From: an uncultured Lachnospiraceae bacterium
Lineage (GTDB): Bacteria; Bacillota; Clostridia; Lachnospirales; Lachnospiraceae
Direction: 5' to 3'
DNA: 59,179 bases
Assembly (NCBI GenBank): GCA_947625775.1
Contig: CANQPM010000020.1
Location: 1-59,179, forward strand
In this document: positions 8,170 through 16,170 of the stretch, piece after piece
Layout of the letters: each line of letters starts with the position of its first letter
Numbering within the stretch: position 1 is the first letter of the stretch
Translations under genes and position numbers: made by a program
Notes under the pieces: generated by a model
What the model was told of the DNA's origin: nothing
The model's input: only the letters and a program-made list of their open reading frames with translations
The model's database searches: none

Positions 8170-8201
8170 AAAAAAAGCGCCAATGCAAAAAGCATCAGCG
8201 C
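8170..8201 (-). terminator. Terminator-like attenuator hairpin in leader of UvrD-like gene
   Basis: Read on the minus strand, GCGCTGATGC, TTTTT and GCATTGGCGC form a 10-bp stem (two G-U pairs) followed by seven Ts, just 25 nt ahead of the start codon and upstream of the AAGGAGG site. A terminator between promoter and ribosome binding site suggests attenuation. A nearly identical element precedes the Rad52-like gene at 54217-54248. Confidence 0.65.
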
Positions 8202-8272
8202 CTGTATGCGTTGTTTTACCTCTCGGTAGTGACCGTCTTTAAGACATACATAAATTAATGGTTACGCTTGTG

Positions 8273-8301
8273 ATTTTAACATAAATGGAATGTTTAGTCC
8301 A
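8273..8301 (-). promoter_or_regulatory. Candidate promoter for UvrD-like gene
   Basis: On the minus strand a TGGACT -35 (8301-8296) and a TAAAAT -10 (8278-8273) are 17 bp apart. They lie about 70 bp upstream of the leader hairpin at 8170-8201, so a transcript would pass through it. Confidence 0.4.
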
Positions 8302-8337
8302 TAATAATGTGTGGATTAATTACGGCTGCTCCTTCTA

Positions 8338-8375
8338 TTGATAAAATAGTTAAAATCTGATATGCTAAAGTTAGC
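8338..8375 (+). promoter_or_regulatory. Promoter and operator of the toxin-antitoxin pair
   Basis: TTGATA (8338-8343), a 17-bp spacer and TATGCT (8361-8366) form a good sigma-A-type promoter. The inverted repeat GCTAAAGTTAGC (8364-8375) overlaps the -10, where a Phd-type antitoxin would bind to repress its own operon. The AGGAGG site and ATG at 8391 follow. Confidence 0.55.
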
Positions 8376-8390
8376 TAAAGGAGGTGTGAC

Positions 8391-8633
8391 ATGGTTACTT
8401 CAACCGCTACTGCAACAGAATTTCAAAATAATTTTGGAAAATATTTAAACCTTGTTATGAACGGACAAGAAGTCGTCGTAACGAAAAACGGGCGCGAGGT
8501 AGGAAGATTCATCCCCAGGGCTGCCGCCGTATCATATTTGACCGATTCCCTGACGGGCATTTTAAAGGAAGACTATGACTTAGACGAAGCAAAATCGGAA
8601 AGACTTAAAGAAAAGTATGAAACTATTGATTGA
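8391..8633 (+). CDS. Type II antitoxin, Phd/YefM family
   Basis: 80 residues: MVTSTATATEFQNNFGKYL, then GQEVVVTKNGREVGRFIP, the Phd/YefM DNA-binding fold. The C-terminal tail DSLTGILKEDYDLDEAKSERL would neutralise a toxin. A GGAGGTG site precedes the ATG. The stop overlaps the toxin start (8617), giving the 17-bp overlap typical of translationally coupled TA pairs. The family binds its own promoter; a palindrome overlaps the -10. The antitoxin is intact although its partner is broken. Confidence 0.8.
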   Translation: MVTSTATATEFQNNFGKYLNLVMNGQEVVVTKNGREVGRFIPRAAAVSYLTDSLTGILKEDYDLDEAKSERLKEKYETID

Positions 8634-9024
8634 CGCAAACATTCTGCTTGATGTTCTTCAAAACCGCAAGCCATATGTCTGTGACTCATCTGTTATATGA
8701 AAACTGTGCGAAACTGACAGGGCTGACGGTTATGTTTCAGCATTGACTTTTGCAAATTTAGTCTATATTATGCGCAAAGAAATGACTCCGAAGAAAATTG
8801 AGGAAATCCTGCATTCATTGTCCTTAATTTTTGAGTTTACTGAAGTCAGTCCGTCTGACCTTATGCGTGCAGCACAGTTAAACTGGAATGATTTTGAAGA
8901 TGCCATACAGAGCATAACTGCTGAACGGATACACGCAGACTATATAATTACAAGGAATGTAAGGGATTTTGCCAAAAGCAGGATAACAGCACTCACTCCT
9001 TCTGAACTGATTGCAAGAATATAG
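8617..9024 (+). pseudogene. PIN-domain (VapC-like) toxin with in-frame TGA
   Basis: From ATG 8617 the frame reads MKLLIDANILLDVLQNRKPY, with the first PIN catalytic Asp, up to a TGA at 8698-8700 (codon 28). Beyond it the same frame is open to 9024: KLCETDRADGYVSALTFANL, then NWNDFEDAIQ and HADYIITRNVRDFAKSRI, the usual later PIN acidic residues. The stop probably replaces TGG (VIWKLCE). No frameshift is needed, so this is a single nonsense mutation in an otherwise intact RNase toxin gene. A separate product starting inside the second part is unlikely because it would lack the first catalytic residue. Confidence 0.75.
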
Positions 9025-9120
9025 GCATAAATTGCACTTCCCATCTTAAGCAGAAAAAAGGGGGTGTTGCTTTGCGCGGATGTGTATGAGACTGATTTTT
9101 ATAAAAAAGACTGCATTGTT

Positions 9121-9172
9121 TCTAAAAAAGCTCAAAACCGATGTTTCATTTATGGTTTTGGGCATTTTTAGA
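9121..9172. terminator. Long bidirectional terminator-like hairpin
   Basis: TCTAAAAA-GC-CAAAACC pairs with GGTTTTG-GC-TTTTTAGA over about 19 positions with a 14-nt loop, with A- and T-tracts on either side. It lies 97 bp after the toxin frame. The remainder of the 9025-9420 gap contains a short open fragment without a start (about 9235-9345) that I do not recognise. Confidence 0.6.
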
Positions 9173-9363
9173 AATTATCATTTCTTAATTTGCTCAAAAA
9201 CATTGTAATTACTCTTGTTTTGCGCTAAAATAAAAACAAAGGGAAAATATAAGCCAGAGCTTCTGTTTGATGATTATGAAATCCTGTCAATGGTAACGGA
9301 ACATCCAATGGCACGGTGGAAATGCGGCAGGAAAAGTATAGAATAAACCCAATACATATGTAA

Positions 9364-9404
9364 AATGCCTTCGAGCCATTTTCGGTTCGAAGGCATTGTT
9401 TTTT
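9364..9404 (+). terminator. Intrinsic terminator
   Basis: AATGCCTTCGA (9364-9374) and TCGAAGGCATT (9387-9397) form a perfect 11-bp stem followed by GTTTTTT. No intact gene ends immediately upstream on the plus strand, so it may belong to a lost gene. Confidence 0.65.
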
Positions 9405-9769
9405 GAGACTGTCGCTTTGATTGAACTTAGTGTGATATGCCCATTTTCAAATTCAAATCACACTGCCTGAAACATATACCCATATTTTCACTTGCTTGTC
9501 CGAAAACTTTATCTCGATCAATAGCCTCCACTTTTTGTTTAAAATTAACATTATAATCGCTCGCTGAATTCACTTTGCTCTCACATAATCTCATATTGTT
9601 AACCTTGTCCTCTATTTTCAAGTTTGGATCTTGAGTTTGGGGACAGTCTTCCCCTTAATAACTAGTCAGCAACCACCAGTTCAACTGGTGGTTTACTATC
9701 AGTCCTCCAAGGGGCTACTGTTACTGCTTGCCCCATAGGGCAGTGTCGCAAGCATCGTTATTGGTCCGC

Positions 9770-10130
9770 TTATAAAGCGGTGCTTCTGGAATCTTCTTTC
9801 ATAGATTCCTCTGCCTGCCCTTTTACATATTTCTGTACTGCTTCTTCTGTAATATTACCGATTGTCTCAACATAATATCCTCTTGCCCAAAATGCTTTGT
9901 CCCATTTGCTTTGCAATTCTAGATGCCTGTCGTAAAGCATTAACATACTCTTCCCTTTTCAGGTATCCCATAAAATTTAATATGCTAATCTTCGGTGGTA
10001 TCGCTACACTTAAATGTACATGATTGATGCACACTGCTCCCGCTATGATTTCAACATTCTTGTACTGGCATTTCCATTTGGTATGTGATAAACTTGGTAT
10101 GTGATAAACTTTTATTGTCCATTTGGACAT
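9770..10130 (-). pseudogene. tnpA: IS200-family TnpA (HUH Y1 transposase), disrupted
   Basis: The N-terminus MSKWTIK...LSHTKWKCQY joins directly to KNVEIIAGAVCINHVHLSVAIPP, losing roughly 28 residues normally found between these blocks. The HUH motif (HVH) is kept. At AAAAGGG one extra base shifts the frame. The true continuation GKSMLMLYDRH, KWDKAFWARGYYVETIGNIT, carrying the catalytic Tyr region, lies in another frame and ends at 9770. A 16-bp tandem duplication sits at 10078-10109 near the 5-prime end. The gene is therefore inactive. Confidence 0.75.
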
Positions 10131-10186
10131 CCTCCTATGCTTGAAACTTGGCTTGTGACACCAATTTTATTATAGCATAGGAGGAT
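10129..10186 (-). promoter_or_regulatory. 5-prime stem-loop sequestering the tnpA ribosome binding site
   Basis: ATCCTCCTATGCT and AGCATAGGAGGAT form a perfect 13-bp stem with a 32-nt loop immediately before the tnpA ATG. The AGGAGG site is buried in the stem. Repression of IS200 transposase translation by such a structure is established for Salmonella IS200. Confidence 0.65.
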
Positions 10187-10364
10187 TTTTATTAATATCC
10201 TCACCGTTTTCAACCACCCTATTCTCCCCAGCATAGCTGGGTTATTAGGCCTTTCATTCACATATCTTATATAAAATTTTGTGTTTACACAACATATGAA
10301 ACGATCACAATTAATACAATATCAATCAAAACATTTTACTTTTAATATTTGTCAATGCCCTTCA

Positions 10365-11033
10365 TCATAAATTTTTTAAGCAATCAATCCACGCATGCGC
10401 CATAATTTCATGTCCTCGTACAGTCGGATGGCTTCCATCAAGCGTTTCATACCTGCAGCCCATTTTTGAAATGTCTGCCAGATATACTTTTTCCTTTCTG
10501 CATACTTCACGGACGGCATTATTGTATTCCTCAATTCCTACGCCTGCAAGCTGTTCCGGAAACATCCACTCATCATAACCCTTTAATGCGCTCCTCATAA
10601 GCGTTCCGCATATTATGTCTGCTGACGGATAAAAATACTTCAGCTTTTCCAGCATATACTGATACGCACTTTCAAAGCATAAATAATATTTTTGAAACAT
10701 TCGGCTCTTTACCCTTACTCCGTTCCCAAAATCATTAAATCCCATATATATCATTATCACATCAGGCTTACAAGCGTCAGTATGCAGATTTGAAAGGCGA
10801 TCGTCACTGCAGGCAGACGGAAAACCCGCACTCGTAACCCTGCTGCCAGAATATGAATTATTGACACAAAGCTTCATCCCAAGCTCCTGAATGACCTGTG
10901 CCCACCACGTATCTTGGACCGTGCTCATATCGTTTTCCTCTATTATATCGGCTTCATAATAAACAGCATATCCAAGAGGATTATATCCTTCATATGTACT
11001 GATTGAATCTCCTATGATTGATATGTTTTTCAT
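10365..11033 (-). CDS. SGNH/GDSL hydrolase
   Basis: 222 residues starting MKNISIIGDSISTYEGYNP. Block I GDS contains the nucleophile Ser10, the later GFNDFG is the block III Gly-Asn-Asp, and DGSHPTVRGHEIM supplies the catalytic Asp-x-x-His. There is no signal peptide, so it is likely cytoplasmic. The frame is open to 11150, but AAGGAAATGAGA ahead of ATG 11033 supports the shorter form, which removes a strange N-terminus overlapping the next gene. Family members are esterases or lipases; the substrate is unknown. It is 19 bp downstream of the transglutaminase-like gene on the same strand. Confidence 0.75.
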   Translation of the reverse strand: MKNISIIGDSISTYEGYNPLGYAVYYEADIIEENDMSTVQDTWWAQVIQELGMKLCVNNSYSGSRVTSAGFPSACSDDRLSNLHTDACKPDVIMIYMGFNDFGNGVRVKSRMFQKYYLCFESAYQYMLEKLKYFYPSADIICGTLMRSALKGYDEWMFPEQLAGVGIEEYNNAVREVCRKEKVYLADISKMGCRYETLDGSHPTVRGHEIMAHAWIDCLKNL

Positions 11034-11052
11034 TCTCATTTCCTTATAATAG

Positions 11053-11724
11053 TCATTGAACTGGCGTAGTTGTACCTTCCACATAATAAGCCCAAAGGTC
11101 ATCAAAATCCTGTGTACCATAGGGTATGTACTTATCTGGCACTTGGGCATATGTTTTGCAGAAACGGTAATAATATACCGTACCGCCTTTAGCTATATTA
11201 TCTTCCACCTGTGGGTCAAAAACATATTCAACGCCGTTAATATTCGCAACAACCCATGTGTGCCCTGTGTATCCGCCCCCTGCCTTGTGTGTCAGCCCTG
11301 ATATAAGGTAACTGTCTAACCCGATTGCATTAAGCATTTTTGAATATATAAATGAATAATCATCACATACTCCTGTTGCACTCATAAGCGCTACATACTC
11401 TATACAGTCATAAAAATTTGCAAAATATAAAGAATCTGTATCTACCATATCATAATCAGGCATACCATACTGCATATACGCTATAAGCCAGTCATAGCAC
11501 GCCTTAGCCTTATCGTAAGTTGACATCTCAGGGGTAGTTATCTGTGACAGCAGATAATTTATTACATCATTCAAAGGCTGCGATTCTGTCGGCGTATCCG
11601 TCGGCGTGATTGTCGCTGCATTGAGGATGTCCGCTTCTGGATTGCCCTTTGCGCATACTGTTATGGAGCAGAGAGATACTGCCACCATAATTGCTGTTAT
11701 CATTTTACAAATTCTTTTCTTCAT
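11053..11724 (-). CDS. Secreted transglutaminase-like (papain-fold) protein
   Basis: About 223 residues. Signal peptide MKKRICKMITAIMVAVSLCSITVCA, then a Thr/Pro-rich linker, then a transglutaminase-like core. The Cys is in ATGVCDDYSFIYSKML, the His in YTGHTWVVANI and the Asp in YVFDPQVED, giving a complete Cys-His-Asp triad. Bacterial family members are mostly peptidases or amidases on the cell surface rather than crosslinkers. Two ATGs are adjacent; the second, 6 nt after GGAGG, is preferred. It is one of three such proteins in the window (see 15374 and 24987). Confidence 0.75.
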   Translation of the reverse strand: MKKRICKMITAIMVAVSLCSITVCAKGNPEADILNAATITPTDTPTESQPLNDVINYLLSQITTPEMSTYDKAKACYDWLIAYMQYGMPDYDMVDTDSLYFANFYDCIEYVALMSATGVCDDYSFIYSKMLNAIGLDSYLISGLTHKAGGGYTGHTWVVANINGVEYVFDPQVEDNIAKGGTVYYYRFCKTYAQVPDKYIPYGTQDFDDLWAYYVEGTTTPVQ

Positions 11725-11769
11725 CATGGTCCTCCATTCTGCCGCATCTCGTGCGGCGGTTCAAAATAA

Positions 11770-12456
11770 TTAATGTTTTCCAAACCTATGAAACCTATGC
11801 CTTTTCTTGTAGTCATTCACTATCGGCGCACTGCATTCATTCAGCACTGCGGATGTTTCAGCTCTGCTCTTTGATTTACGCACCGCGGATAATGCATCAG
11901 AAAGCACATTGTAATTGAGCTGCGTGCCAATGCTGTCACTTTCATAGTTGATTGCCCTTTCAGCCTGTATGCCGAATCTATCCGCTACATTAACCGCATC
12001 AATGTTTGCGCCCAAAAACAAGAATTCCCAGCCGTATTCATTTCTTTCTTTTTCTACCATCTGCCTAACCTTAGCATATGTATAAATACGGCTGGCATTT
12101 TCCATACCATCAGTCGTTACAATAAAAAGCGTCTTCTCAGGCCTGTCCTCCTCCCGTGCATATTTATGGACATTGGCGATATGATGAACCGCGCCTCCTA
12201 CCGCATCCAAAAGTGCCGTACAGCCGCGCACGTAATACTGCCTGTCATTCATTGGCTCTACCTTGCTTACGGGAACCCTGTCATATATCACATCGCTAAC
12301 GTCGTCAAAAAGCACGACTGAAATATACGCCTCCCCTTCTTCCTTACGCTGTTTCTCTAGCAGCGAATTGAAACCTCCGATTGTGTCAGACTCAAGACCG
12401 CTCATCGAACCGCTCCTGTCCAGAATAAAAACAACCTCCGTTAAACCTTTGCGCAT
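11770..12456 (-). CDS. VWA domain protein (TerY-like)
   Basis: 228 residues. The metal-ion-dependent adhesion site reads FILDRSGSMSGLESDTIGGF, followed by RGCTALLDAVGGAVHHI and FIVTTDGMENASR, completing the MIDAS. No signal peptide or membrane segment is present, so it is cytoplasmic. The TIGGFN sequence right after DxSGSM is typical of TerY-like VWA proteins of stress and chemical-defence loci. The C-terminus is basic (KKRHRFHRFGKH). AGGAGG precedes the ATG by 8 nt. It lies downstream of the macro-domain gene on the same strand. Confidence 0.75.
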   Translation of the reverse strand: MRKGLTEVVFILDRSGSMSGLESDTIGGFNSLLEKQRKEEGEAYISVVLFDDVSDVIYDRVPVSKVEPMNDRQYYVRGCTALLDAVGGAVHHIANVHKYAREEDRPEKTLFIVTTDGMENASRIYTYAKVRQMVEKERNEYGWEFLFLGANIDAVNVADRFGIQAERAINYESDSIGTQLNYNVLSDALSAVRKSKSRAETSAVLNECSAPIVNDYKKRHRFHRFGKH

Positions 12457-12561
12457 AATATCGCCCTCCTTATTTATGTTGCCTCATAACGTTTCTCCTG
12501 ATGGGTTTATTATACCAAAGCTTTATGCAAAAACGGTCGCCTGCGAAGCGACTTTATATTT

Positions 12562-13686
12562 TTATGAAATAATGCAGGGCAGACCGTGTTCTTCGAGCTG
12601 TATGTCAAGCTCTATCATGTCATATATTTCATTTTCTATAAAATATGAGAAAATAATGTCCGTCTTGTCACATGGGGACAGGGCATAGCCCGCCCTTGCA
12701 AGAAGGTCTTTTGCCTCGTCAAGATTAAGCTTGGCGCCAATGCATAGGCAGAGCGCCGTCAGTTTCTGCGGGTGGTAGTCAGGATTATTTTTTATCTTTG
12801 AAAAGACCTTTTTATCTATGATGGCGCGTTTCCATACTTCGGCGTTTTCCATTTTTTTGTCATGAATAAGATACATAAGATACTGCGAAAAAGTATCCGT
12901 GGTGTGTTTTATCCGTTCCTCCAGCCTGCTCTCATGTTTTGATGCAAAAAAATCTGCGGCGCCATTCCATAGATTTGATGACAACAAAGGTCTGTCTGCT
13001 TTGTGTGCACGCGGTGCTTCCAAAACAGGCGCGCTATTTTGTGCTGTGCTTTTTTTCTTTTTTTTCCGTCCTTCTTTTTGAACAGAAGATGCCATAGCTA
13101 TCGTATGTTGAGGAGCCATGCGGACAGATGCGTATTCCATTGCCTGCTTTTCCGCCACATAATTTTGGTCAATATAAGCTTCAAGATTGATGGACAATTT
13201 ATTACCTATATGTGCAGAATGGTCATCGAAGACGACAAGGTATATTTGGATGTCATCATGTATAAGGAATGAATTTATTTCCTCAACCGCTATTCTCATG
13301 CCTTCTTCCTTTGGATATCCAAAACTGCCTGTGGAAATCAGGGGGAATGCAATGGATTTGATGCTGTTCATCTTGGCAATCATCAGACTGTTACGGTAGC
13401 AGGCTCTTAGTTTTTCCTCCTCACCGTGTGCTCCGTCTATATAACGGGGGCTTACGGCGTGGATTATGTATTCCGCCTGCAGGTTAAATCCAGACGTGAT
13501 GAAAGCTGTGCCTTCTGCGGCAGAGCCAATATGCTCTTTTCTGTATTTAAGAAGCTCGTCATAACCTGCCGCGTTGTATACGGCTCTGTCACATCCATTG
13601 CCTACAGCCGGATGGGAATTGGCTGTATTGACGATTGCCTGTGTGTCCATTTTTGTGATGTCGTTGCGGATTATTTTTAGGGGCAT
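12562..13686 (-). CDS. Macro-domain protein with C-terminal HTH-like domain
   Basis: 374 residues. Residues 1-160 form a macro domain: LKIIRNDITKMDTQAIVNTAN, then GCDRAVYNAAG and FPLISTGSFGYPKE, the ADP-ribose-binding loops. A lysine-rich linker (RKKKKK) precedes a C-terminal domain with VWKRAIIDKKVFSKI...KLTALCLCIGAKLNLDEAKDLLARAGYALSP, which reads as an XRE-like helix-turn-helix. Macro domains bind or remove ADP-ribose. The ATG at 13686 is 8 nt after GGGAAG; a GTG three codons upstream overlaps the ribosome binding site. It pairs with the VWA gene downstream. The fusion hints at a regulator sensing ADP-ribosylated ligands (inference). Confidence 0.75.
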   Translation of the reverse strand: MPLKIIRNDITKMDTQAIVNTANSHPAVGNGCDRAVYNAAGYDELLKYRKEHIGSAAEGTAFITSGFNLQAEYIIHAVSPRYIDGAHGEEEKLRACYRNSLMIAKMNSIKSIAFPLISTGSFGYPKEEGMRIAVEEINSFLIHDDIQIYLVVFDDHSAHIGNKLSINLEAYIDQNYVAEKQAMEYASVRMAPQHTIAMASSVQKEGRKKKKKSTAQNSAPVLEAPRAHKADRPLLSSNLWNGAADFFASKHESRLEERIKHTTDTFSQYLMYLIHDKKMENAEVWKRAIIDKKVFSKIKNNPDYHPQKLTALCLCIGAKLNLDEAKDLLARAGYALSPCDKTDIIFSYFIENEIYDMIELDIQLEEHGLPCIIS

Positions 13687-13920
13687 TTTTATCACTTCCC
13701 AATTTATTTGAATTTTCTTTCATAAGATAATTATAATTGTTTTCGTAGAAAATTTCGAGCCTTTAATAGCTTTTTTATATCTGTTTATGTGATTTGCTAC
13801 GGATTGTAGTGCCTATGACACATTGACACTACTTCCGGCTTTGTTTCTTTTATTTTTTCTTGGTACCATAAGTTCGTTACCCATAATCCTTTCAATTTCT
13901 TTTAGTGTATCGCACTTTAG

Positions 13921-13963
13921 AATAAAAAAAGTGTGTAGGGTTTTTTACTAGTAACTTACACAC
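13921..13963 (-). terminator. Minus-strand terminator after the long envelope gene cluster
   Basis: GTGTGTAAG pairs with CCTACACAC (one G-U) and is followed on the minus strand by TTTTTTTATT. It lies downstream of the last gene of the 14-51 kb run. Confidence 0.65.
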
Positions 13964-14029
13964 TCTATTTTACACTCCCTATTCTGATATGCCCGTGATA
14001 ACTCTAAATATGCAATATGCGTCAATATT

Positions 14030-14116
14030 CATGGATTTATTTCAATTGCCTTATTGAACTACACAATAGCCAATTCATAATTCTGCTCCTCTAAATATCT
14101 CTGTAAATTTTTTCAT
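14030..14116 (-). pseudogene. Remnant of a TM-TPR gene (partial duplication of the 14346-15377 gene)
   Basis: The minus strand reads QRYLEEQNYELAIV, stop, FNKAIEINP, stop. This closely matches QKYLEEQNYEQALIEFNKAIEIDP in the neighbouring intact gene, and it is preceded by a truncated MKK start at 14116. Two stops and a deletion make it non-functional. The rest of the 13687-14345 gap contains an open 45-codon stretch without a recognisable relative (14190-14345). Confidence 0.6.
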
Positions 14117-14345
14117 AATTCATCTCATAAAATTGAAGCCATTGTCCAATGTAATTTTGTTCCTCCGAAAAGTTCAGCAATGAGTTTTCAAATCATCATA
14201 ATATATTTCATATTTTCAAAGTCTTCTTTTTCGTGTATCAATTAATTTTTTATTTTCCAAACACCACTTCAAAACAATCACCCATCGATTTTGACTGTTT
14301 TCTAAAGTTATTTCATTTAAATGTAATTTAGACTGATCATTTCTA

Positions 14346-15377
14346 TCAATCACCCAATACAATGTCTCCATATTTATCTATTTCATATTCATTGGAATAC
14401 AATTCTCGGTTATCACTATAACTATGAATTACAACAGTATTTCCCATGTATTGATATACACATTCTTGTTTATCCCCATTGCTAAACATAGTTGTTGACT
14501 TAAATAACCTTCCGTCCGTTCCATATTCATATGTAGATATTCTGTCCTTACTTTCAATGCACGAAAGCCTTCCATTGACACCATAGATATATTCACTCTC
14601 ACCATTACCAGTAGCTATTATATTCCCATATTGATCATAGATAGTATCTCCTAATGTATATCCTTCAGGTGAATATATAGACTCCTCTGTAATTTTATAT
14701 AACTGTCTTCTCATTTCTAAACACTTATCATACTCACCTAAGACATAATAACACAATGGCAGCATATACCCATATTCGTTAATCCCCCTATCTCCAGTCA
14801 ACTCTATATACTCTTCAATTTCACTCACCAATGGAGTACATATCCCTATCATCTGTTCATCACTTATGCAACAATTTGAATAAATGGGACAAATATAACC
14901 CCTACACATTTCTTGAATATCCAAATAATTATATTCTTCATTATGCAATAAATCATATATAGATTGCTCTAATTTTTGTTTTAATTCTTCGTTTTGTTCA
15001 ATGTTGTCAATCAAATCATCTTCTACTTGTATTGTATCTTTTCCATTCACTACACTTAATTTATCTATATAGTCTTTTAACCTTATATCATTTGTAACCT
15101 CATATCCCGTCTGCAATACCTTAATTGCTTCTTCTATATCTCCTCTATTTTCATATACTTGCACTTTACCTAAATACGCCTCAACATTCATTGGATCAAT
15201 CTCTATTGCCTTATTAAACTCTATAAGTGCCTGCTCGTAGTTCTGCTCCTCTAAATATTTCTGTCCCAAATCCAAGTGTCTGTTTATACGGTTTGTCGGC
15301 GTGTTGTAAATGCCTATACCCATTGCTACTGCTATGGCTACCACCACTATTAAAAATATTCCTGTAAGCTTTTTCAT
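14346..15377 (-). CDS. Membrane-anchored TPR protein with YD-like C-terminal repeats
   Basis: 343 residues. Residues 5-25 are a single N-terminal membrane segment (GIFLIVVVAIAVAMGIGIY), so the rest is probably outside. Residues 35-90 contain TPRs (LDLGQKYLEEQNYEQALIEF, AIEIDPMNVEAYLGK). An acidic coiled region follows. The C-terminus has repeats of the type YDQYGNIIATGNGE, YGVNGRLSCIES, YGTDGRLFKSTT, resembling YD/RHS-like strands. The ATG overlaps the stop of the upstream transglutaminase-like gene by four bases (ATGA), showing translational coupling. Function unknown; it is the last gene of the long minus-strand run. Confidence 0.65.
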   Translation of the reverse strand: MKKLTGIFLIVVVAIAVAMGIGIYNTPTNRINRHLDLGQKYLEEQNYEQALIEFNKAIEIDPMNVEAYLGKVQVYENRGDIEEAIKVLQTGYEVTNDIRLKDYIDKLSVVNGKDTIQVEDDLIDNIEQNEELKQKLEQSIYDLLHNEEYNYLDIQEMCRGYICPIYSNCCISDEQMIGICTPLVSEIEEYIELTGDRGINEYGYMLPLCYYVLGEYDKCLEMRRQLYKITEESIYSPEGYTLGDTIYDQYGNIIATGNGESEYIYGVNGRLSCIESKDRISTYEYGTDGRLFKSTTMFSNGDKQECVYQYMGNTVVIHSYSDNRELYSNEYEIDKYGDIVLGD

Positions 15378-16147
15378 AATCCGCCTTCAATTCTACTACT
15401 TCCCAAAGCTACCTCCCATTCCGACATTTTTATAAGCGGCTTTGACGGATAATTTTCATATGTCTTTTTGTAATAATCCTTTCCATTTGCATCCTGCATC
15501 TCCGTGTCAAAAATATACCATTCATCGTCAAGCTTCACTTCTGCCCATCCATGTGGAGTTGTGCCTCCTCTGCGTGCGCCTGTTTCTCCTGTAACCACAC
15601 GCGCTTCATAACCAAGCCCTGATACTAAATAAGCAAATGCAGACGCATATCTGTAACAATTTCCTTCACCAGAGGTATATAGCTGCATTGCATATTCCCC
15701 AGTCCAGTCGCCTGCAGGCGTATCATATGTTCTTTTATATGAAGTATTATCAATGATATACATATAACAAGCATTAATTTTTTCTTCCTCTGACATATCA
15801 GGTCTAATAATCATAGAAAGGATATTATAAACGGTATCTTCCAGCATCCTGCTTTCATCAGGCTCTTCCGCCATTCCAATAAACCTGCCGTCCTTGCCAA
15901 ACATAAAACCGTTTATTGTGGTATCTATCGCCATAGTGCCGTCTATAGGGCAGAAGAAAAACCAGTCGCTGCCAATTTGAAGCCAATCCATGGCAAATGA
16001 GCCGTCAGAATACATATAGTATATTTTATCTTCCAATTTGATGAGCTGTCCCGATATCGTATTTTCATTTGCTTGCGCCACTTTAGCAGGAAGCCATACG
16101 GCAATTATAAAAGTTACCATTGCAGCATATATCTTATATTTCTTCAT
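15374..16147 (-). CDS. Secreted transglutaminase-like protein with cell-wall-binding-type repeats
   Basis: 257 residues. Signal peptide MKKYKIYAAMVTFIIAVWLPAKVAQA. Residues 40-95 resemble choline-binding-type repeats (KIYYMYSDGSFAMDWLQIGS, DWFFFCPIDGTMAID, GFMFGKDGRFIG). The core domain carries Cys in SGEGNCYRYASAFAYL, His in TTPHGWAEVKL and Asp in WYIFDTEM. It is likely an envelope peptidase or amidase held at the wall by the repeats. GGGAGA precedes the ATG. The stop codon overlaps the start of the TPR gene at 15377. Confidence 0.7.
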   Translation of the reverse strand: MKKYKIYAAMVTFIIAVWLPAKVAQANENTISGQLIKLEDKIYYMYSDGSFAMDWLQIGSDWFFFCPIDGTMAIDTTINGFMFGKDGRFIGMAEEPDESRMLEDTVYNILSMIIRPDMSEEEKINACYMYIIDNTSYKRTYDTPAGDWTGEYAMQLYTSGEGNCYRYASAFAYLVSGLGYEARVVTGETGARRGGTTPHGWAEVKLDDEWYIFDTEMQDANGKDYYKKTYENYPSKPLIKMSEWEVALGSSRIEGGL

Positions 16148-16170
16148 AAAAATGTCTCTCCCGCAATATA

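Larger units (their letters stand above)
9655..10255 (-). mobile_element. Degenerate IS200/IS605-type insertion sequence
   Basis: The segment has the IS200 layout: a single tnpA-like gene on the minus strand flanked by subterminal palindromes instead of terminal inverted repeats. On the downstream side, positions 9671-9693 are a perfect 11-bp stem with a 1-nt loop. On the upstream side, CCCAGC ATA GCTGGG (10227-10241) is the second palindrome. Exact ends are estimates because IS200 makes no target duplication. The transposase is broken, so movement would need help in trans. No tnpB/iscB or reRNA-like region was found. Confidence 0.65.

Noticed and set aside
8698-8700. Reading TGA as tryptophan to rescue the PIN toxin
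   Set aside because: Many genes in the window end cleanly at TGA (for example 8633, 26216, 53450), so the standard code applies.
9427-9621. 64-codon minus-strand reading frame beside the terminator at 9364-9404
   Set aside because: No recognisable domain and only a weak ribosome binding site; treated as non-coding or a remnant.
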